Below, in pieces: positions 1 through 12,369 of a stretch of 64,000 nucleotides of DNA. Each line of letters starts with the position of its first letter. Positions within the stretch are counted from its first letter, which is position 1. Under the pieces are notes generated by a model. The model was not told the origin of the DNA and made no database searches. It saw only the letters and a program-made list of their open reading frames with translations. A program made the translations under genes and the position numbers. The stretch spans positions 33,075,001 to 33,139,000 of the forward strand of contig NC_068564.1 in the NCBI RefSeq assembly GCF_022201045.2. The letters are read 5' to 3'. The stretch comes from Citrus sinensis (taxonomy: Eukaryota; Streptophyta; Magnoliopsida; Sapindales; Rutaceae).

Positions 1-322
1 GGTTATTTTTAAAACTTTGTTCTTCATTTCCTAGTTCAAAATGAAAATAAAAGAAAGAAGAAATTAATGTTTAACCCGCAAACCGATGACGAAATTGCTA
101 CTTATCACATAATAAAAATATAATTATTACAATAACAATTATAAAAATAAATATTATATATCCCCTTCCCTTCATGTCGTCTTTCGCTTTTGTGTGCCTC
201 GACTTTGCTGAGCTAGTCGCTAGTAAGCTGAAACAGTAAAGAATCACAACGAAATCGATTTCAGCTGGAGCTTGATTGATATATCTGGGCAAAGTTCAGA
301 GAAATTGAGCGACAGAGCAACG
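1..322. other. 5' flank of the first F-box gene
   Basis: AT-rich sequence upstream of the first F-box start codon. The last ~70 bases before the ATG at 323 are less AT-rich and probably hold the 5' UTR. I see no convincing TATA element and no other gene. Confidence 0.5.
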
Positions 323-2407
323 ATGAGCTCTTCCAATATCCGGGACAAGGTATTACTTTATTTTGAGAAATGACGAAATTTATTATTTTTCCTTAGATTT
401 TTTTACAACTTTTGTTATTTCATCTTGGGTTACTATCAATATTTGAAACGATGAAATGAAACCCGGAACATGGGACGCCTTAAACGTTTCGCACAAATGA
501 TTTGGGGTATTTATTGCTTGTGAAGGGATAATGGAAATTTTATCATTTTTCAATAATATTACATTTGTTGATATGGGTTGTTATTGTTGCTGCTGCAGCT
601 GCTTCTTATCGTTATAATTAATTTCTGCATCAATTTGATAATGAGCAGGATGAGGCTTTGAAGGATTGGGTGAGCCGCCTCCCAGATGATATTCTTGTTA
701 ATATTATATCCCGGTTAACGCTTAAGGAAGCTGCAAGGACCAGTGTTCTTTCGAGTAGATGGAAGTATTTGTGGACTTATGCCTCTAATCTTAACTTTGA
801 TGCTTCAAAGTTGCTCGTGAATGTTTATGAAGAGACTATAGAAGAAGAAAGGTTGAGGTACATGTGCTGGGTGAATAAAGTCTTAGAATCGCATAAAAGT
901 TTAAGCGTTAATGAGTTCATAATAGTTTTTGATTTGGATGATTCTCATGAAAGCAACATTAGTCATTGGGTTTACACAGCAATATCAAAGAGAGCTCAAA
1001 AGTTTGAGTTGAACTTGTTTCCTGCTCTTTGTTGGCCACCCGCTTCTGGGATATATGAATTTTCACAAGGCTGTTATGACTATCTCAAAAGTCCCTGTGG
1101 TTTATCTAGAGTTAAGTCTCTAAGATTTCTCTATTTTGATACAGTGAATGTTACAGAAGAGATTCTTGAGTTCTTTATAAACAATTGTCCAAATCTTGAT
1201 GACTTACGGGTTGGACGGTCTGATAAGCTATTAAGATTAAAGGTTGTTGGCTCATCACTTCAGTTGAAGTGTCTACACATCGACCATTGCAACAACCTAG
1301 AGGAACTTGAAATTTCTTGCCCAAGTCTTTTGTCATTCAAATATTTTGGACCAGAAATCAAGTTGCATGTTAAGAATGTTCCCCAACTTGTTGATGTATT
1401 AATTGGTGGGGGGCATGGGATTGGAAAGGGGAAAGTCATTGGACCAATTGTAAACTATTTCCCTCAGCTGAAGACGCTTGAGTTGCATGTTGAACTGAAC
1501 GAGGTTGTCTACCAACTTTTTAGGGCATCTGGGTTAATACAACTTTAAGTTGATAATCTTATTCTGCTCTCTTTTTCAGGAAATTTTGCAATTCCCAGAA
1601 TGTGATTTACCTGAACTAAGGCACCTAATGTTTATTGTTAGTGCACTTGATTGTAGCAGCCTCCTTGGTTTGACTTGCATGATGAAATCATGTCCCCTTT
1701 TGCAGAAGCTTACATTTAAGGCAAGTATTTTTAATAACAATTGCAAACTGAGAAGTTTTGGACAGACAAGATAATTATAACAGTATTTGGAAGGCCTCAG
1801 TGAAGTTAGCTTTCCATTATAATCTTTTGCACTCATTGTATGTCATAGTAGTTTCCCTAGTAATTCTCAGTTAACTCAATGAAATTTTAGATGTTAGCTG
1901 TAGTTGCAGCTGGTACTGATTAATTTGCATCTTAAATATTGGCGAGTATTATTGTAACTTCAACAGTCTACATTGCTTTTCCTTCATCTACCAGAGGAAT
2001 GAAAATCACTCCTCTTCTTTTAGGCATGAGTTCTCTGGTAGCACTGAGAATTTTCTAGTTTTACATGATCAATCATCTTCTCTCTGTAACAAGACTGATG
2101 CGTGATAATTTATTTTATTTTATTTTTTAATTTTCAGTTGGAGATATTTCATTATTCCGCTGAAATAATAATGAGGCATCAGATTCCGAAACACTCTCAT
2201 CAATGCCTCAAGGTGTTGGAATTTGTTGGGTTTTCTGGGGATCCAGTTGAGCTTGAACTTGCTTATTACATGTTTCAAAATGCAACAATTCTTGAGGAAA
2301 TGATTGTCGAACCATCTGAGTATGAGCCTGAAGCACAAGCAGCTAGAAAGAGTGCAAAGAAACTAGAGAAAATGTTACCTCCAGGGGTTAAGCTTGTATT
2401 CCATTGA
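323..2407 (+). CDS. F-box/LRR-repeat protein with FBD domain
   Basis: Four coding exons are inferred: 323-349, 649-1503, 1580-1720 and 2138-2407, all joined in phase 0, giving about 430 residues. The short first exon encodes MSSSNIRDK. Exon 2 opens with the F-box (WVSRLPDDILVNIISRL, then SVLSSRWKYLW) and continues into degenerate leucine-rich repeats. Exons 3-4 encode the C-terminal FBD-type region (LPELRHLMF; HQCLKVLEFVGF). Family knowledge: such proteins are thought to be substrate receptors of SCF ubiquitin ligases, binding SKP1/ASK through the F-box; the substrate is unknown. The third intron appears to use a GC donor (AAG|GCAAGT at 1721) rather than GT. The call is supported by the paralogue at 9821-11635, whose matching exon is also exactly 141 nt. 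One of a small cluster of related copies in the first 15 kb. Confidence 0.85.
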
Positions 2408-3249
2408 CTCTTTTGTAATCACTGCATACCCAGCGCTAGGCTTTTTGTACATGCAAGAGGTTTAAATTTATGATAATTACTGTTCAAAACAACGTGGTGT
2501 TTTTGGTTTTTTTATAAAACTGATAGTAGCTTAAAGAAAAGATGCTACTTCATACTTGATTCCCGAAAATCATGAAGTCGATTTTGTTAAGACAAGAATC
2601 CACACCTCTAAGCGGAAATTCTTTTAAAATACACTGCCATTTTGTTTGATATACAAATATTTCGCATGATTCTGGATTTACACTAATATTCATATTAGTA
2701 ATAATTGAAGATGTTAATTAGCACAAATCATAATGTGCCTAGCATTAAAAATGAGAAAGCGTGATTGGGCTGGTGCGTGCATTATGCATAATGCGCTGCC
2801 AGTGCGGCAGTGCCGGCTACATTGGCCAGAACGATTGACATGATGATGCTCAAATTTCAGTCCTACTATTATTATGGCTCTGCTGAAAAAGGTGGCTGCT
2901 TCTGCCCAAGATCTTGAATTCTGGAACCCAGGTTACTTGTATGTATTTATAATCGATTTTTAGATCAATTTTAGGGGGAACCTCCCAATAAAACTCAATT
3001 CGATAAAATATCAGTTTTCTTTTTGGAACTTTGTTTCAGTTTACTGAAAAAGTTAAATCCATAAAATTAGAATTCAATATAGCAAATGCCAAGTCAAAGT
3101 TAAATCCATAGAATTATAGCATAATTTAAGAGATTAATGTCCAGGAAAAGTAAGGGAGAAAAAATCTCGATAGAGATTGAGAAATTGCCCTCAAAATGGA
3201 GGGAAGAATGAATTACAAGTTACACAAGCCGGTTAGAGTTCATATTTTG
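2408..3249. other. 3' flank and intergenic sequence
   Basis: The first ~100 bases are probably the 3' UTR of the F-box gene. The rest is AT-rich with no ORF that resembles a protein. I see nothing further in it. Confidence 0.5.
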
Positions 3250-3432
3250 ACCGACTTTAATATTTAAAGGACATTTACTACATACTCTATACTCATTTTG
3301 AGAGAAAAAATTATTTTCACTCAATTATTTTTTATAATTAATTTTTTTTAACTCTTACAATACTTTTAGGGGATGGAACCGCTACTCTCACAATTGTGAG
3401 GGCATCAGCTCTTGGCCGAGTGATTGCACAAG
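3250..3432 (-). repeat. Degraded tRNA-derived SINE remnant (minus strand)
   Basis: Read on the minus strand, 3432-3370 contains a tRNA-like A-box region (CGGCCAAGAGCTGATG) and, after a CTCACAATTGTGAG stretch, a B-box-like AGCGGTTCCATCC. The same order and spacing occur in the better preserved SINE at 32690-32997. The downstream AATTGAGTG...AAAATGAGTATAGAG part resembles the 3' body of the SINE at 26103-26567. No target duplication could be defined. Confidence 0.5.
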
Positions 3433-4286
3433 CGTTTCCTAACTTTGCACGATCCAGATTCCAACACAGATTGTATGTACTGTTATTGTAGGACATTTCT
3501 CTTGTAAAATCATGTTTGTTGGTTCCTATCCTGTGTCTATTGGGTCTGGGCTAATAGCCTAATACTACTACTTTATCAGTTTCTATTATTTTATCCGTTA
3601 ATCTAAGGTGTGAGAGGTCTGATTATGATTCTCTCGTAATTTGATCTACTCTGAAATAAAAATATATGTTGGTAATTAACTGTTAATAAATAAAAAAAAT
3701 TAATTAATTAATTTTTATTCATACACTATTATTTAAAAATACATTACATAAAATTTTTAAAAGCTCGCGAGAACTCGTATTAAAAGATTATCTTTGTCGT
3801 GTCACGGTCTGCCGACTAACACTCAAAACTGAGTAAAAACTGAAAAATCCATGTGCATCAAGTAGGAGAATCAATAATGACCCAGCTATACCTATACAGT
3901 ACACATGCTGATAATTCACAGTTCCTATTGACACTTTCCCTAAAGATTACTGAGAATCAATAATTGGAATAAACTCTTTTTACAAGAGGCCAAAATTACC
4001 CTTTGCTAACCATAGATTTTGATCATAAAGCAAGGTCAATTTGGAGTTTTAACATCAAAAGGTGTGGCTCATTAGCTTCAACAAAACCCGAAGTTGTCCA
4101 CTCTGTGACGCAATTAAAAACAGTACCAATCAAAAAGCAATGAACCGACAAGTAAAAGCCTTCTTTTGATACTTCATTTTATCTTTTCTGTCTGAAGGGA
4201 AATAAAGTGTAGAAAATTATCATTTTTAAGTCACCTCACACAAAAATCGGAATCATCATCCTCTAAACTATTACTTTTTTTTTCAA
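3433..4286. other. Intergenic, no gene seen
   Basis: AT-rich with short open frames only. Nothing recognisable on either strand before the transposon at 4287. Confidence 0.5.
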
Positions 4287-4977
4287 GGGAAAATATCCAC
4301 CGTCCACTTATTTTTTATATTTTTTTTAAAAATACACAATTCTTTTATTTTTTGGCTGGAATCCACCCAAAGTTACATTTTTTTTCACTTTTCCACTTCC
4401 GTTTGGAATCCGTTAAGAAAACTAACGGAAATTTTAAAAAATAACCATTTTACCCCCAAAACGAAAATTATAATTTCACCTTAAAAATTACAAAAAATAA
4501 TTAGATTAAATCTAATTATTTTCCCCATCGGTCAATAAATAAATTAATTCCATAACCATCAAATGCATGTTTTTTTTATAAATATATCTGTAATTAGAAT
4601 GCTAAATTATAACAGTAGTATTAAAAATAGCCCAATCTCACAAATCATCAATTGAATTTAAGATAAGTAGAGTTTTATTATTAATTGAGTTATAATCTCT
4701 AGTAGTTAAGATTTTTTTGTACTTCATTAAAGTACCAATAATGATATTCATCATTAAATCTTATTATTTTTGGTATTTTTTAAGGTGAAATTGTAATTTT
4801 CGTTTTGGGGGTAAAATGGTCATTTTATTAAGTTTCCGTTAGTTTTCTTAATGGATTCCAAACGGAAGTGGAAAAGTGAAAAAAAAAGTAACTTTAGGTA
4901 GATTCCAGCTAAAAAATGAAGGAATTGTGTATTTTTTAAAAAGGTGTAAAAAATAGGTGGACGGTGGATATTTTCCC
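4287..4977. mobile_element. Non-autonomous Mutator-like MITE, 691 bp, 9-bp TSD
   Basis: The left end begins GGGAAAATATCCACCGTCCA and the right end is its near-complement (TGGACGGTGGATATTTTCCC). The inverted similarity extends roughly 200 bases inward on each side through a CCGTTAG...AACGG segment. The element is bordered by a perfect 9-bp direct repeat TTTTTTCAA at 4278-4286 and 4978-4986. Long terminal inverted repeats plus a 9-bp target duplication are characteristic of Mutator-like elements. No transposase reading frame is present, so it must have been moved in trans. Confidence 0.85.
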
Positions 4978-5745
4978 TTTTTTCAATTAATTTTAGTCTT
5001 CTCTTTCACTATTCGCTATCATTCTATTTTATCTACGATTTTACAAATAGATAATTGCACGTTAATTTATTTTTCGTTAGTAAATTCATTTTATTATTTG
5101 AATACTGATAATGACATTATATATACAGATATGTATATATTAATATCCACAAAAAATAATATGTTGTAAAATACTCATGACGATCCGAATAGATCAATTT
5201 TTTTTTTAACAAAAAAGAGTTTTAAATGTACAATTTTAAAACAACGCTGTTAAATCTTCAAATGATGAATATATATGTGTTTAATATAACTGCTTTGGTT
5301 AGTTCGAGAACTCAAACATTTTTATATACATAGGAGATTGTATCTAACAAAATCAAGAAAGAAAATTAAATAAATTATAAGTTGATTAAAAAAAAATTTT
5401 AAATACAAACTAAAACCTTCATATATGTGTCTTCAGTTTCATTGTTTGCTTAAAGTGTGTTCTGTTCATCTCATAAGATCTTTAACTTGATCTTTTTCTC
5501 CCTTTCAAGTTCTGTACAATACTGACACAATACAGAAGTTAGAGAGGGAGGGATCAACTACTCGCTACAGTAACAAGTTTTGTTAAAAAAAAAAAAATCC
5601 AAAGAATTTTTTTTTCTTTTCCTTTTTTGAGGTTAAAGAGGTGACATAATAGAAGTACTTGTTTCAGCAACGTTGTTGAGTGCATTGATGAGCTCTGGCT
5701 TACAAACACATTTCATGAAGATTTGCCATCCGGGTATTATCAAAA
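4978..5745. other. 5' flank of the RING-variant gene
   Basis: AT-rich sequence. About 5440-5640 is less AT-rich and pyrimidine-rich in places, and probably contains the 5' leader of the gene starting at 5746. No other gene is evident. Confidence 0.45.
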
Positions 5746-7820
5746 ATGGAAACTTCACAAAAACCACACGTCGTTGTTGATGTTGATGCAGAAGATGAAG
5801 GAGAGCAAAGGGTTTCTTCATCTTCTTCTGCTTCAAATGAGTCAGAGTTAGATGGTAGTGAAATTAAGGAGAGAAGAAGATCCTCTGTATCAGAGGAGGT
5901 GGATCTAGAATGTGGTGAGAGTAAAGTACACTTGGCAAAAGTTGGGAGGGACTGCAGGATTTGCCACCTGAGCTTCGATGCAGCTAATCCTGAATCTGGG
6001 GTGCCAATTGAGCTGGGATGTTCATGCAAGGATGATTTGGCTGCTGCACATAAACAGTGTGCTGAGGCTTGGTTTAAGATTAAGGGAAACAAGTAAGTAA
6101 CTTGGAAGAAAGACAAAAGAATCATCATTTTTTTAATTTTGTATATTTTCATGTGCTTAAAATGAGATCGTATGATGAAATGCTTGCCATTGTTATTACA
6201 TTTTGGTGTTAAATGGCATTTTTGTTGCTGCAAGTATCCCTTTATTGTGCAATTTGGCTTTGGGAATGTTGTTGGGATGTGATCACAAGAAATTTCTTTC
6301 TGCTTAATCTTCAATGGCGTTCCAGGCTCTTGTTTGATGTTTTTGACTTTCTTTTTTTTGGGTATCTTTCTGAGAGTAAACGGAGGAAATATTTAGTGAA
6401 AATTTGGGCGAGAGAACCATGCTTAAATCAAGGAACATCCAAAAAGAACTTAAATAAGAATAAAATCTTTGCTTTCTTAGAGTAAAGAAAAAGTTAAAGG
6501 CGGGTTGTGACGAAAACAAAGAGAATCAGATGTTTATAAAGCTAAAGTAATTGGAATAACTAATTTCTTTTTTGTTAAAAATTGGAATAACAAGTTTCTA
6601 AAAATTCAAATGATTCTTTCCGTCCTTCTTCTCTCAGTTAATTCTTTTTTCTATTATACAGGTTGAGTTTTAATTAATTTGACTCTTAGTGAGTCACTAA
6701 ATGTCGGGTTAAAGTATTTGCACTTGCAGGCGATCCTTATAAGTTATCGACTTGGTCATTCCAATTCCTTAAACTTGGCTGTGTATTATGCAATCCATTA
6801 TTATAAAGCTGTGATCTGCCATCTGCTGGAGAAAATTTGGCCAATGGTAATGGGTTGCTCTGTCAGTGATATTATAACAAAATTTAGTAAATTTTTAGCT
6901 GGCACTTTGGTGGCATGTCTATTGAGGCATGCCCTGCACTCAACCTTTAAAACTTAGTGCATTACCAATTTCATAAGACTATGTATGTGCATGGAATCCA
7001 GTTTTGAAAGATGTTGAAGAGTCCAATTTGGGATCTTAATATCAGCTTCTGTTGATCGATTATCCTTTCTTCTTTTGGATATGCTTGTTAATTGACAACA
7101 TTTCATAGAAAGAAAGCTTCATTGTTCTTAATGCTTACTGCTTAGGGCACATTTTAAAGAGGATCTGAAAAACAAACAGTCTCAATGAGCTGAAGACTTC
7201 TTTTTCGTGTACTTTTGCAGGGTATCAACTGTGTAGCATCTTAGATTTGATGCATCAGTTATTCTGCTCTTTCTACTTCCGTCTTTCACTTTGTGCTCTT
7301 CCTGTGACTGAAATTGTAGAGACCAGATTTAAAATAATGTTGCAATTAAGCCGGAAGCAGCTTAAATTTAGAATGTATCTGTATGCATAATCGAAATGTG
7401 ACAACCAGATATTATACTGGAGTTATGGCAGTAAACATTTGACATGTAGCTTTTGTAGTCATTCTAGTCTTTCTAGAATTCAATCAAATCACTTGCATCA
7501 ATTAGCATGTAAGATTTTTCTTCTCATTCTGTTTATCTTATATTACATTATTATGATGATCTTCATTCTAACCATCTAAATGCAGAACCTGTGAAATCTG
7601 TGGAACAACTGCGAGTAATGTTGCTGGTGCGAATGAGGCTGATCCAATGGAGCAGTGGACTGAGTCAAATGATGCTACACCGACAGCATCTGCTGTGCCT
7701 ATTCACCAAGCAGAGACACGAAACTTCTGGCAAGGTCACCGGTTCCTAAATTTCCTACTAGCTTGTATGGTCTTTGCCTTTGTTATATCTTGGCTGTTTC
7801 ATTTCAACATACCCTCATGA
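5746..7820 (+). CDS. RING-variant (C4HC3) membrane-associated zinc-finger protein
   Basis: Two exons, 5746-6092 and 7586-7820, give 193 residues. The splice joins within a lysine codon and rebuilds the continuous motif GNKTCEICG. Residues 1-60 are acidic and serine-rich and probably disordered. The RINGv finger has Cys70, Cys73, Cys92, Cys94, His102, Cys105, Cys118 and Cys121. The C-terminus has one hydrophobic segment (FLNFLLACMVFAFVISWLF) followed by a short HFNIPS tail. Family knowledge: this architecture is that of MARCH-like E3 ubiquitin ligases, anchored in an endomembrane. The intron of about 1.49 kb interrupts the finger just before its last cysteine pair. The gene lies between two F-box paralogues on the same strand but is unrelated to them. 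Confidence 0.88.
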
Positions 7821-8524
7821 AATCCTTTCTGCTGGATTAATGATTGAGAAGAAGTATACAATTCCCATAGCTCTAAGCACTTAGACAGGTACCATCCTCA
7901 GTACCTTCTTATCCCCTGTCCGTCTATCTGCATACTGCTTATTGGTCTATCAAGAGTTTGAATCAACTTTCGTGTGTAATTTATGCTTCGATTTATTTTA
8001 CCTGATTCCAAATTGTATGATTGAGCTATTGTAGCATTATTTGCTTAATATGTTCTTCTCAATCTCTTAGGCATTTTTCAGAATTGGCGGTATGGTGCCT
8101 ATGAATATCGAGTTTTACAGTAAGCATGCCGTTTCACAGGCATTAAGATACTATCAATTTTAACCATATTAATTCTCTCCAAGGAGATTCTTAATATTAG
8201 CGATTGACATGCTCTTAAATACTAGCAAGCGAAATGATTATGATAATTTTGCGACTCGGTGAGATTTCATCGACTTCAACTAATTTCTTGTGGGCAAATG
8301 ATGAACTGGGGCTTCTCATGATCTCACCAGGTTCCTTCCATGCGATAATCCAATCCTAACCCACCAAAAGATAAACAATTTAAGTAAAAATAAATAGCAA
8401 AACCACCAATGGCAGCCATGATACGTGAAAAAGTCATGGCATGTTTTTGTTTTATGCATAGGAGGCAAGACCCCTCGGGGCTCAGCTGTAATATAATATA
8501 ATAATCTGGCACCACAATTATATA
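7821..8524. other. 3' flank of the RING-variant gene
   Basis: Probably 3' UTR followed by AT-rich intergenic sequence. No further coding region or repeat boundary is recognised before the transposon at 8525. Confidence 0.45.
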
Positions 8525-9261
8525 GGGCAATTTTAAAAAACCTCCTCCGAGATTTGGATTTGTTGTAAGTAGATGGCGAGAATTTGTATATTTGTAAAAA
8601 ATTTTCTACCGTCAGTTAACTTTAACATTGACCGTTAGATGACTGTGCAAAGATAATATTACCTTTAACGACAGTTTGTAGGCAAAAATAACTTAAAAAA
8701 AATTAAAATTGTTGGCGCGAAAAGCACAAACCCTATGTTTTGACAATTTTATCCTTGTCAATTCCAAAGATTTACACTATCATAGGTAAAGATTATAACT
8801 ATTTCATTTTCAAGTTTTTAATTTTATCTTTTTTGTAGGAACTTTAAGAAAATATCAATAATTTAAAAAGAATTTTTAAAATTTTTAATTTTATCTTTCT
8901 TGTAGGAACTTTAAGAAAATATCAATAATTTAAAGAGGTTATTCTTGTCAATTCCAAAGATTTACACTATCATAGGTAAAGATTATAACTATTTCATTTT
9001 CAAGTTTTTAATTTTATCTTTTTTGTAGGAACTTTAAGAAAATATCAATAATTTAAAGAGGATAAAATAACCAACAATTTTAAATTTTTTTTAGTTATTT
9101 CCGTCTACAAACTGTTGTTAAGGGTAATATTGTCTTTGCATAGTCAACTAACGGTCAATGTTAAAATTAACTGACGGTAGAGAATATTTTATAAATAAAT
9201 AAATTTTCGCCATCTACTTGCAACAAGCCCAATCCTCAGGGGAGGTTTTTAAAAATTACCC
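8525..9261. mobile_element. Non-autonomous Mutator-like element, 737 bp, ~10-bp TSD
   Basis: The ends read GGGCAATTTTAAAAAACCTCC and, on the complement of the right side, GGGTAATTTTTAAAAACCTCC. The inverted repeats run about 200 bases inward and share a CCGTCAGTTAA...ACGGTCAATGTT block. Flanks 8515-8524 (CAATTATATA) and 9262-9271 (TAATTATATA) match at 9 of 10 bases. Internally, about 110 bases starting at 8754 are repeated almost exactly at 8944, a 190-bp step. The element at 47009-47622 belongs to the same family. No transposase frame. Confidence 0.82.
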
Positions 9262-9820
9262 TAATTATATAATAGTAATTTTTTATGGATTGGATGATGT
9301 TCAGATTTGTCTTCAAATTGAATCCCTTGTCAGGTTTTGTCGAGCCCAAAGGCCCAAAACTTCCCTTATACTTTTTGGGTCATGCTGTTATTCACGCGCC
9401 CTTTCATTGTCACCAGTAGTAATTTGACTGAAATTAAATTTTTAAATAAAAGGTGAAAAAAAGTGTTTCGATTCTAATTATATTGGCAGGCATATAATAA
9501 TAAAAATATGGTGGATATATATAACAATAAATCCAAAGAAAAAAATATATAGCATATATAAATTAGTTTAAATTTCAATTAAATAAAAAATATTATTTTT
9601 GTGAAAAATTAGCACACATCATAAATCAGATAGTAATCTAAAAGAATTAAACAAATAAAAAAATAGAGTAAGCCAGTAAAACTCCTGGGATTTTGCACCG
9701 CAGCGGAAGCTCCCTCAACCACAGCACTAATTGTTGTACGGAACGGAACCATTTAAGAAGAGCAACGAAATCTCAATTTATCCTAAAGCTGGGGTTTGAG
9801 AGTCCATTTTTCGGAGAAAA
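9262..9820. other. 5' flank of the second F-box gene
   Basis: AT-rich to about 9670, then a less AT-rich 150-bp stretch that is likely the promoter-proximal leader. The segment ACCATTTAAGAAGAGC near 9750 recurs at about 12346 ahead of the adjacent F-box pseudogene, showing that the 5' flanks were duplicated together. Confidence 0.55.
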
Positions 9821-11635
9821 ATGAGCAAAAGAGCTCGGCTTGAGGTAAAATTTGTGAACTGTTACATCTTTTCTGCATAATTTGTTGTAATTCTTGTAAT
9901 GTTCATCTGGGTTGCTGTTTTTCCGTGCTTTTTGTTATGTTAGTTTGATATTCATTTTATTTTTTGCTTCAGCTGGATACTAAGCAAGATGAAATTTTAG
10001 TGGATTGGATTAGTCGACTCCCAGATGAAATTCTTGTTAATATTATTTCTCGATTAGCTGTTAGGGAAGCTGCAAGGACTAGTGTCCTTTCGAGTAGATG
10101 GAAATATTTGTGGACTTTTACGACTTGTCTTAACTTCAGTGCTTTGAAGATGCTGTGGAATGTTAAAAAGGATCCTGCTACGTTAGAAGAAGAGAGGTAT
10201 AATTACATTAATTGGGTGAATGATGTCTTGGACTCGCATATGGGTTTATGTATTAATGAGTTTAGATTGTGTTTTGAGTTGCGTAATTCTCATGGAAGCT
10301 TCATTACTCATTGGATTTTCACTGCACTAGCCAAGAAAGTTCAAAAGCTTGAGTTGAACTTGCACCCCGTTGGGGGAGGTTTCTGGCCGCCTCTTGAGCT
10401 TTACGCATTTCCGCCAGAGTGCTTGAAATTGTTCCGCAGCCCCCGTACTTTGTCTAATATTAAGTCTTTAAGATCTCTGTGTTTAGACGCTGTGAATGTT
10501 AGTGGAGAGGTTCTTGAGTTTTTTATATACAGTTGTCCACTTCTTGCTCGATTGCGTGTGGTCTTTTCTTTAGATCTGTTAAGCTTAAAGGTTGTCGGTT
10601 CGTCAGTCAAATTGAAGTACCTAGACATTTGCTATTGCTACTTTATGGAAGAAGTTGAAATTTCTGCCCCAAGTGTTAGGTCGTTTAAGTATTATGGACC
10701 AGAAATCAAGTTACGTATGGAAAATGTTCCCCAACTTCTTGATATATCCATTGGTGGGGGATATGGGGTTCGAATGAAGCATGCTATCAGTCCAATCATG
10801 AGTTATTTTCATCAGCTGGAGACACTCGAGTTGGGATTTGTCTTGAATGCAGTTAGTATTCTAAATTTGAAGTGTTTTCGTGTTGTAAATAATTTTTTGT
10901 GTTTTTGTCTTATTCTCCTCCTCTTTCTCAGGAAAATATGCAATTCCCACAATGTGAGTTGCCTAAACTAAGGCACTTAACATTTAATGTTCTTGCATTT
11001 TCTAGCAAAAGCCTCCTTGGTTTGAGTTGCATGATGGAGGCAAGTACTTTTCTGCAGAAGTTCACATTGAAGGTAAATATTTTCAGTATCGCTCACAAGT
11101 TGAAAAGTTTGCATAGACAAAATGCGTGTTGCCTAAAACTGAGGGTTAACTGTTTAGGGTTTTACCCTGCATGATGTTTGTTGTAGTATTTAACAAAGGT
11201 GGTTGCTGCCTAGAAGATAGAGTTGCATTAGCTTTTTCTGTCAAGAATTTTGGAGCTTTAAATAATTAAATATCTTATCCTATCAAATATGCTGATGCAA
11301 TTTCTACATGATGTGATGCTTGTTTTCTACAGTTGCAAACAGTATATGTTGGCTCTGAAATAGTTTCAGAGCGTAAGTTTCGTGATTGCTTGCATCAACA
11401 CCTGAAGGTGGTGGAGCTGATTGGGTTTGTTGGGCTTCCCATTGAACTTGAACTTGCATTTTACTTGCTTAAAAGTGCGACCACACTTGAGAAAATGATT
11501 GTTGATCCTACCCCTCCAGCAGTGCTCGGAACCCCTTGGGAGTTTGAGAATTACAAGAAGAAACAAGCCGCTAGATCTTGTGCAAAGGAGCTAGAGCCAA
11601 AGATACCGAAAGGGGTTGAGCTTGTAATCCTATAA
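9821..11635 (+). CDS. F-box/LRR-repeat protein with FBD domain (paralogue 2)
   Basis: Four exons in phase 0: 9821-9844, 9973-10851, 10932-11072 and 11333-11635, giving about 448 residues. The start is the ATG of exon 1 (MSKRARLE), chosen because it sits before a good GT donor and matches the short first exon of the paralogue at 323. The F-box reads WISRLPDEILVNIISRLAV then SVLSSRWKYLW. Exon 2 then carries leucine-rich repeats (SNIKSLRSLCLDAVNV; SVKLKYLDICY). Exons 3-4 form the FBD-like C-terminus (LPKLRHLTF; HQHLKVVELIGF). Family role: candidate SCF substrate receptor; target unknown. All introns use GT donors, including the one whose counterpart in the 323-2407 copy appears to be GC. Confidence 0.87.
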
Positions 11636-12369
11636 TTCTGATTTTATCCCCGTGGCATGATAATGTGCCTCAGGGGATTGAACTTGTGACCGATTACCTA
11701 TTCTGTATTATTGTGTGCTTAGGAGCGCTAATGTATTCTTAACGCCCATAATTATAATGTATACCTAGTAGTGTGTTAGTATATTTATACAAGTTCTGTT
11801 CCCCTAGTCTTAAACTATTGAACTAGTGAAGAAAAATTGGCAAAGAATAATTATCTCAAGGCCTTTCAATTCTTAGTCCTTTAATTTTTGTAACCTTATT
11901 CTATTTTTAACTTGTTTTTTGTTTAATTTCATGCTTCCCGTGCTTTAGCCTCAAGTTGAAGACGCTAATTTTCATTTCTCAATCTAATGCTTCGAGTCAT
12001 GTTGTTGTCTTATCGGATGGATTATGGGCCAGATTCGATGTAGCTACGTTAGAGTAAAAATGTTATTATTTAAAACGTTACCTATATTATCATAAACTGA
12101 GGATAAGTTGCAATAAGTTTATTTTTTAAAATATTCACACGTTCTTAACTATTCATCTCATTTAATCAACGTATCCGTGTAGACGCTAAATAACAATGTG
12201 ACAATTATATATGATTGTCATCTCAATAATGTTATACTATTTTAATTTAATTTAAATTAATTTAATTTAATTTAATACCCTGTTGATTCTTTGTCTGTTG
12301 AGTTCCTTAATTAAACCGAAGAGAACTCCTAACACACTGAGCCAAACCATTTAAGAAGAGCCGAAGCAA
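11636..12369. other. Intergenic spacer between F-box copies
   Basis: Contains the 3' UTR of the upstream gene and an AT-rich spacer with a short ATTTAATTTAA repeat near 12240-12275. No gene seen. Confidence 0.5.

Noticed and set aside
5700..6314. 204-codon minus-strand frame opposite the RING-variant exon 1
   Set aside because: It is antisense to a well-supported exon encoding a complete zinc-finger motif, and its own translation is low-complexity with no domain.
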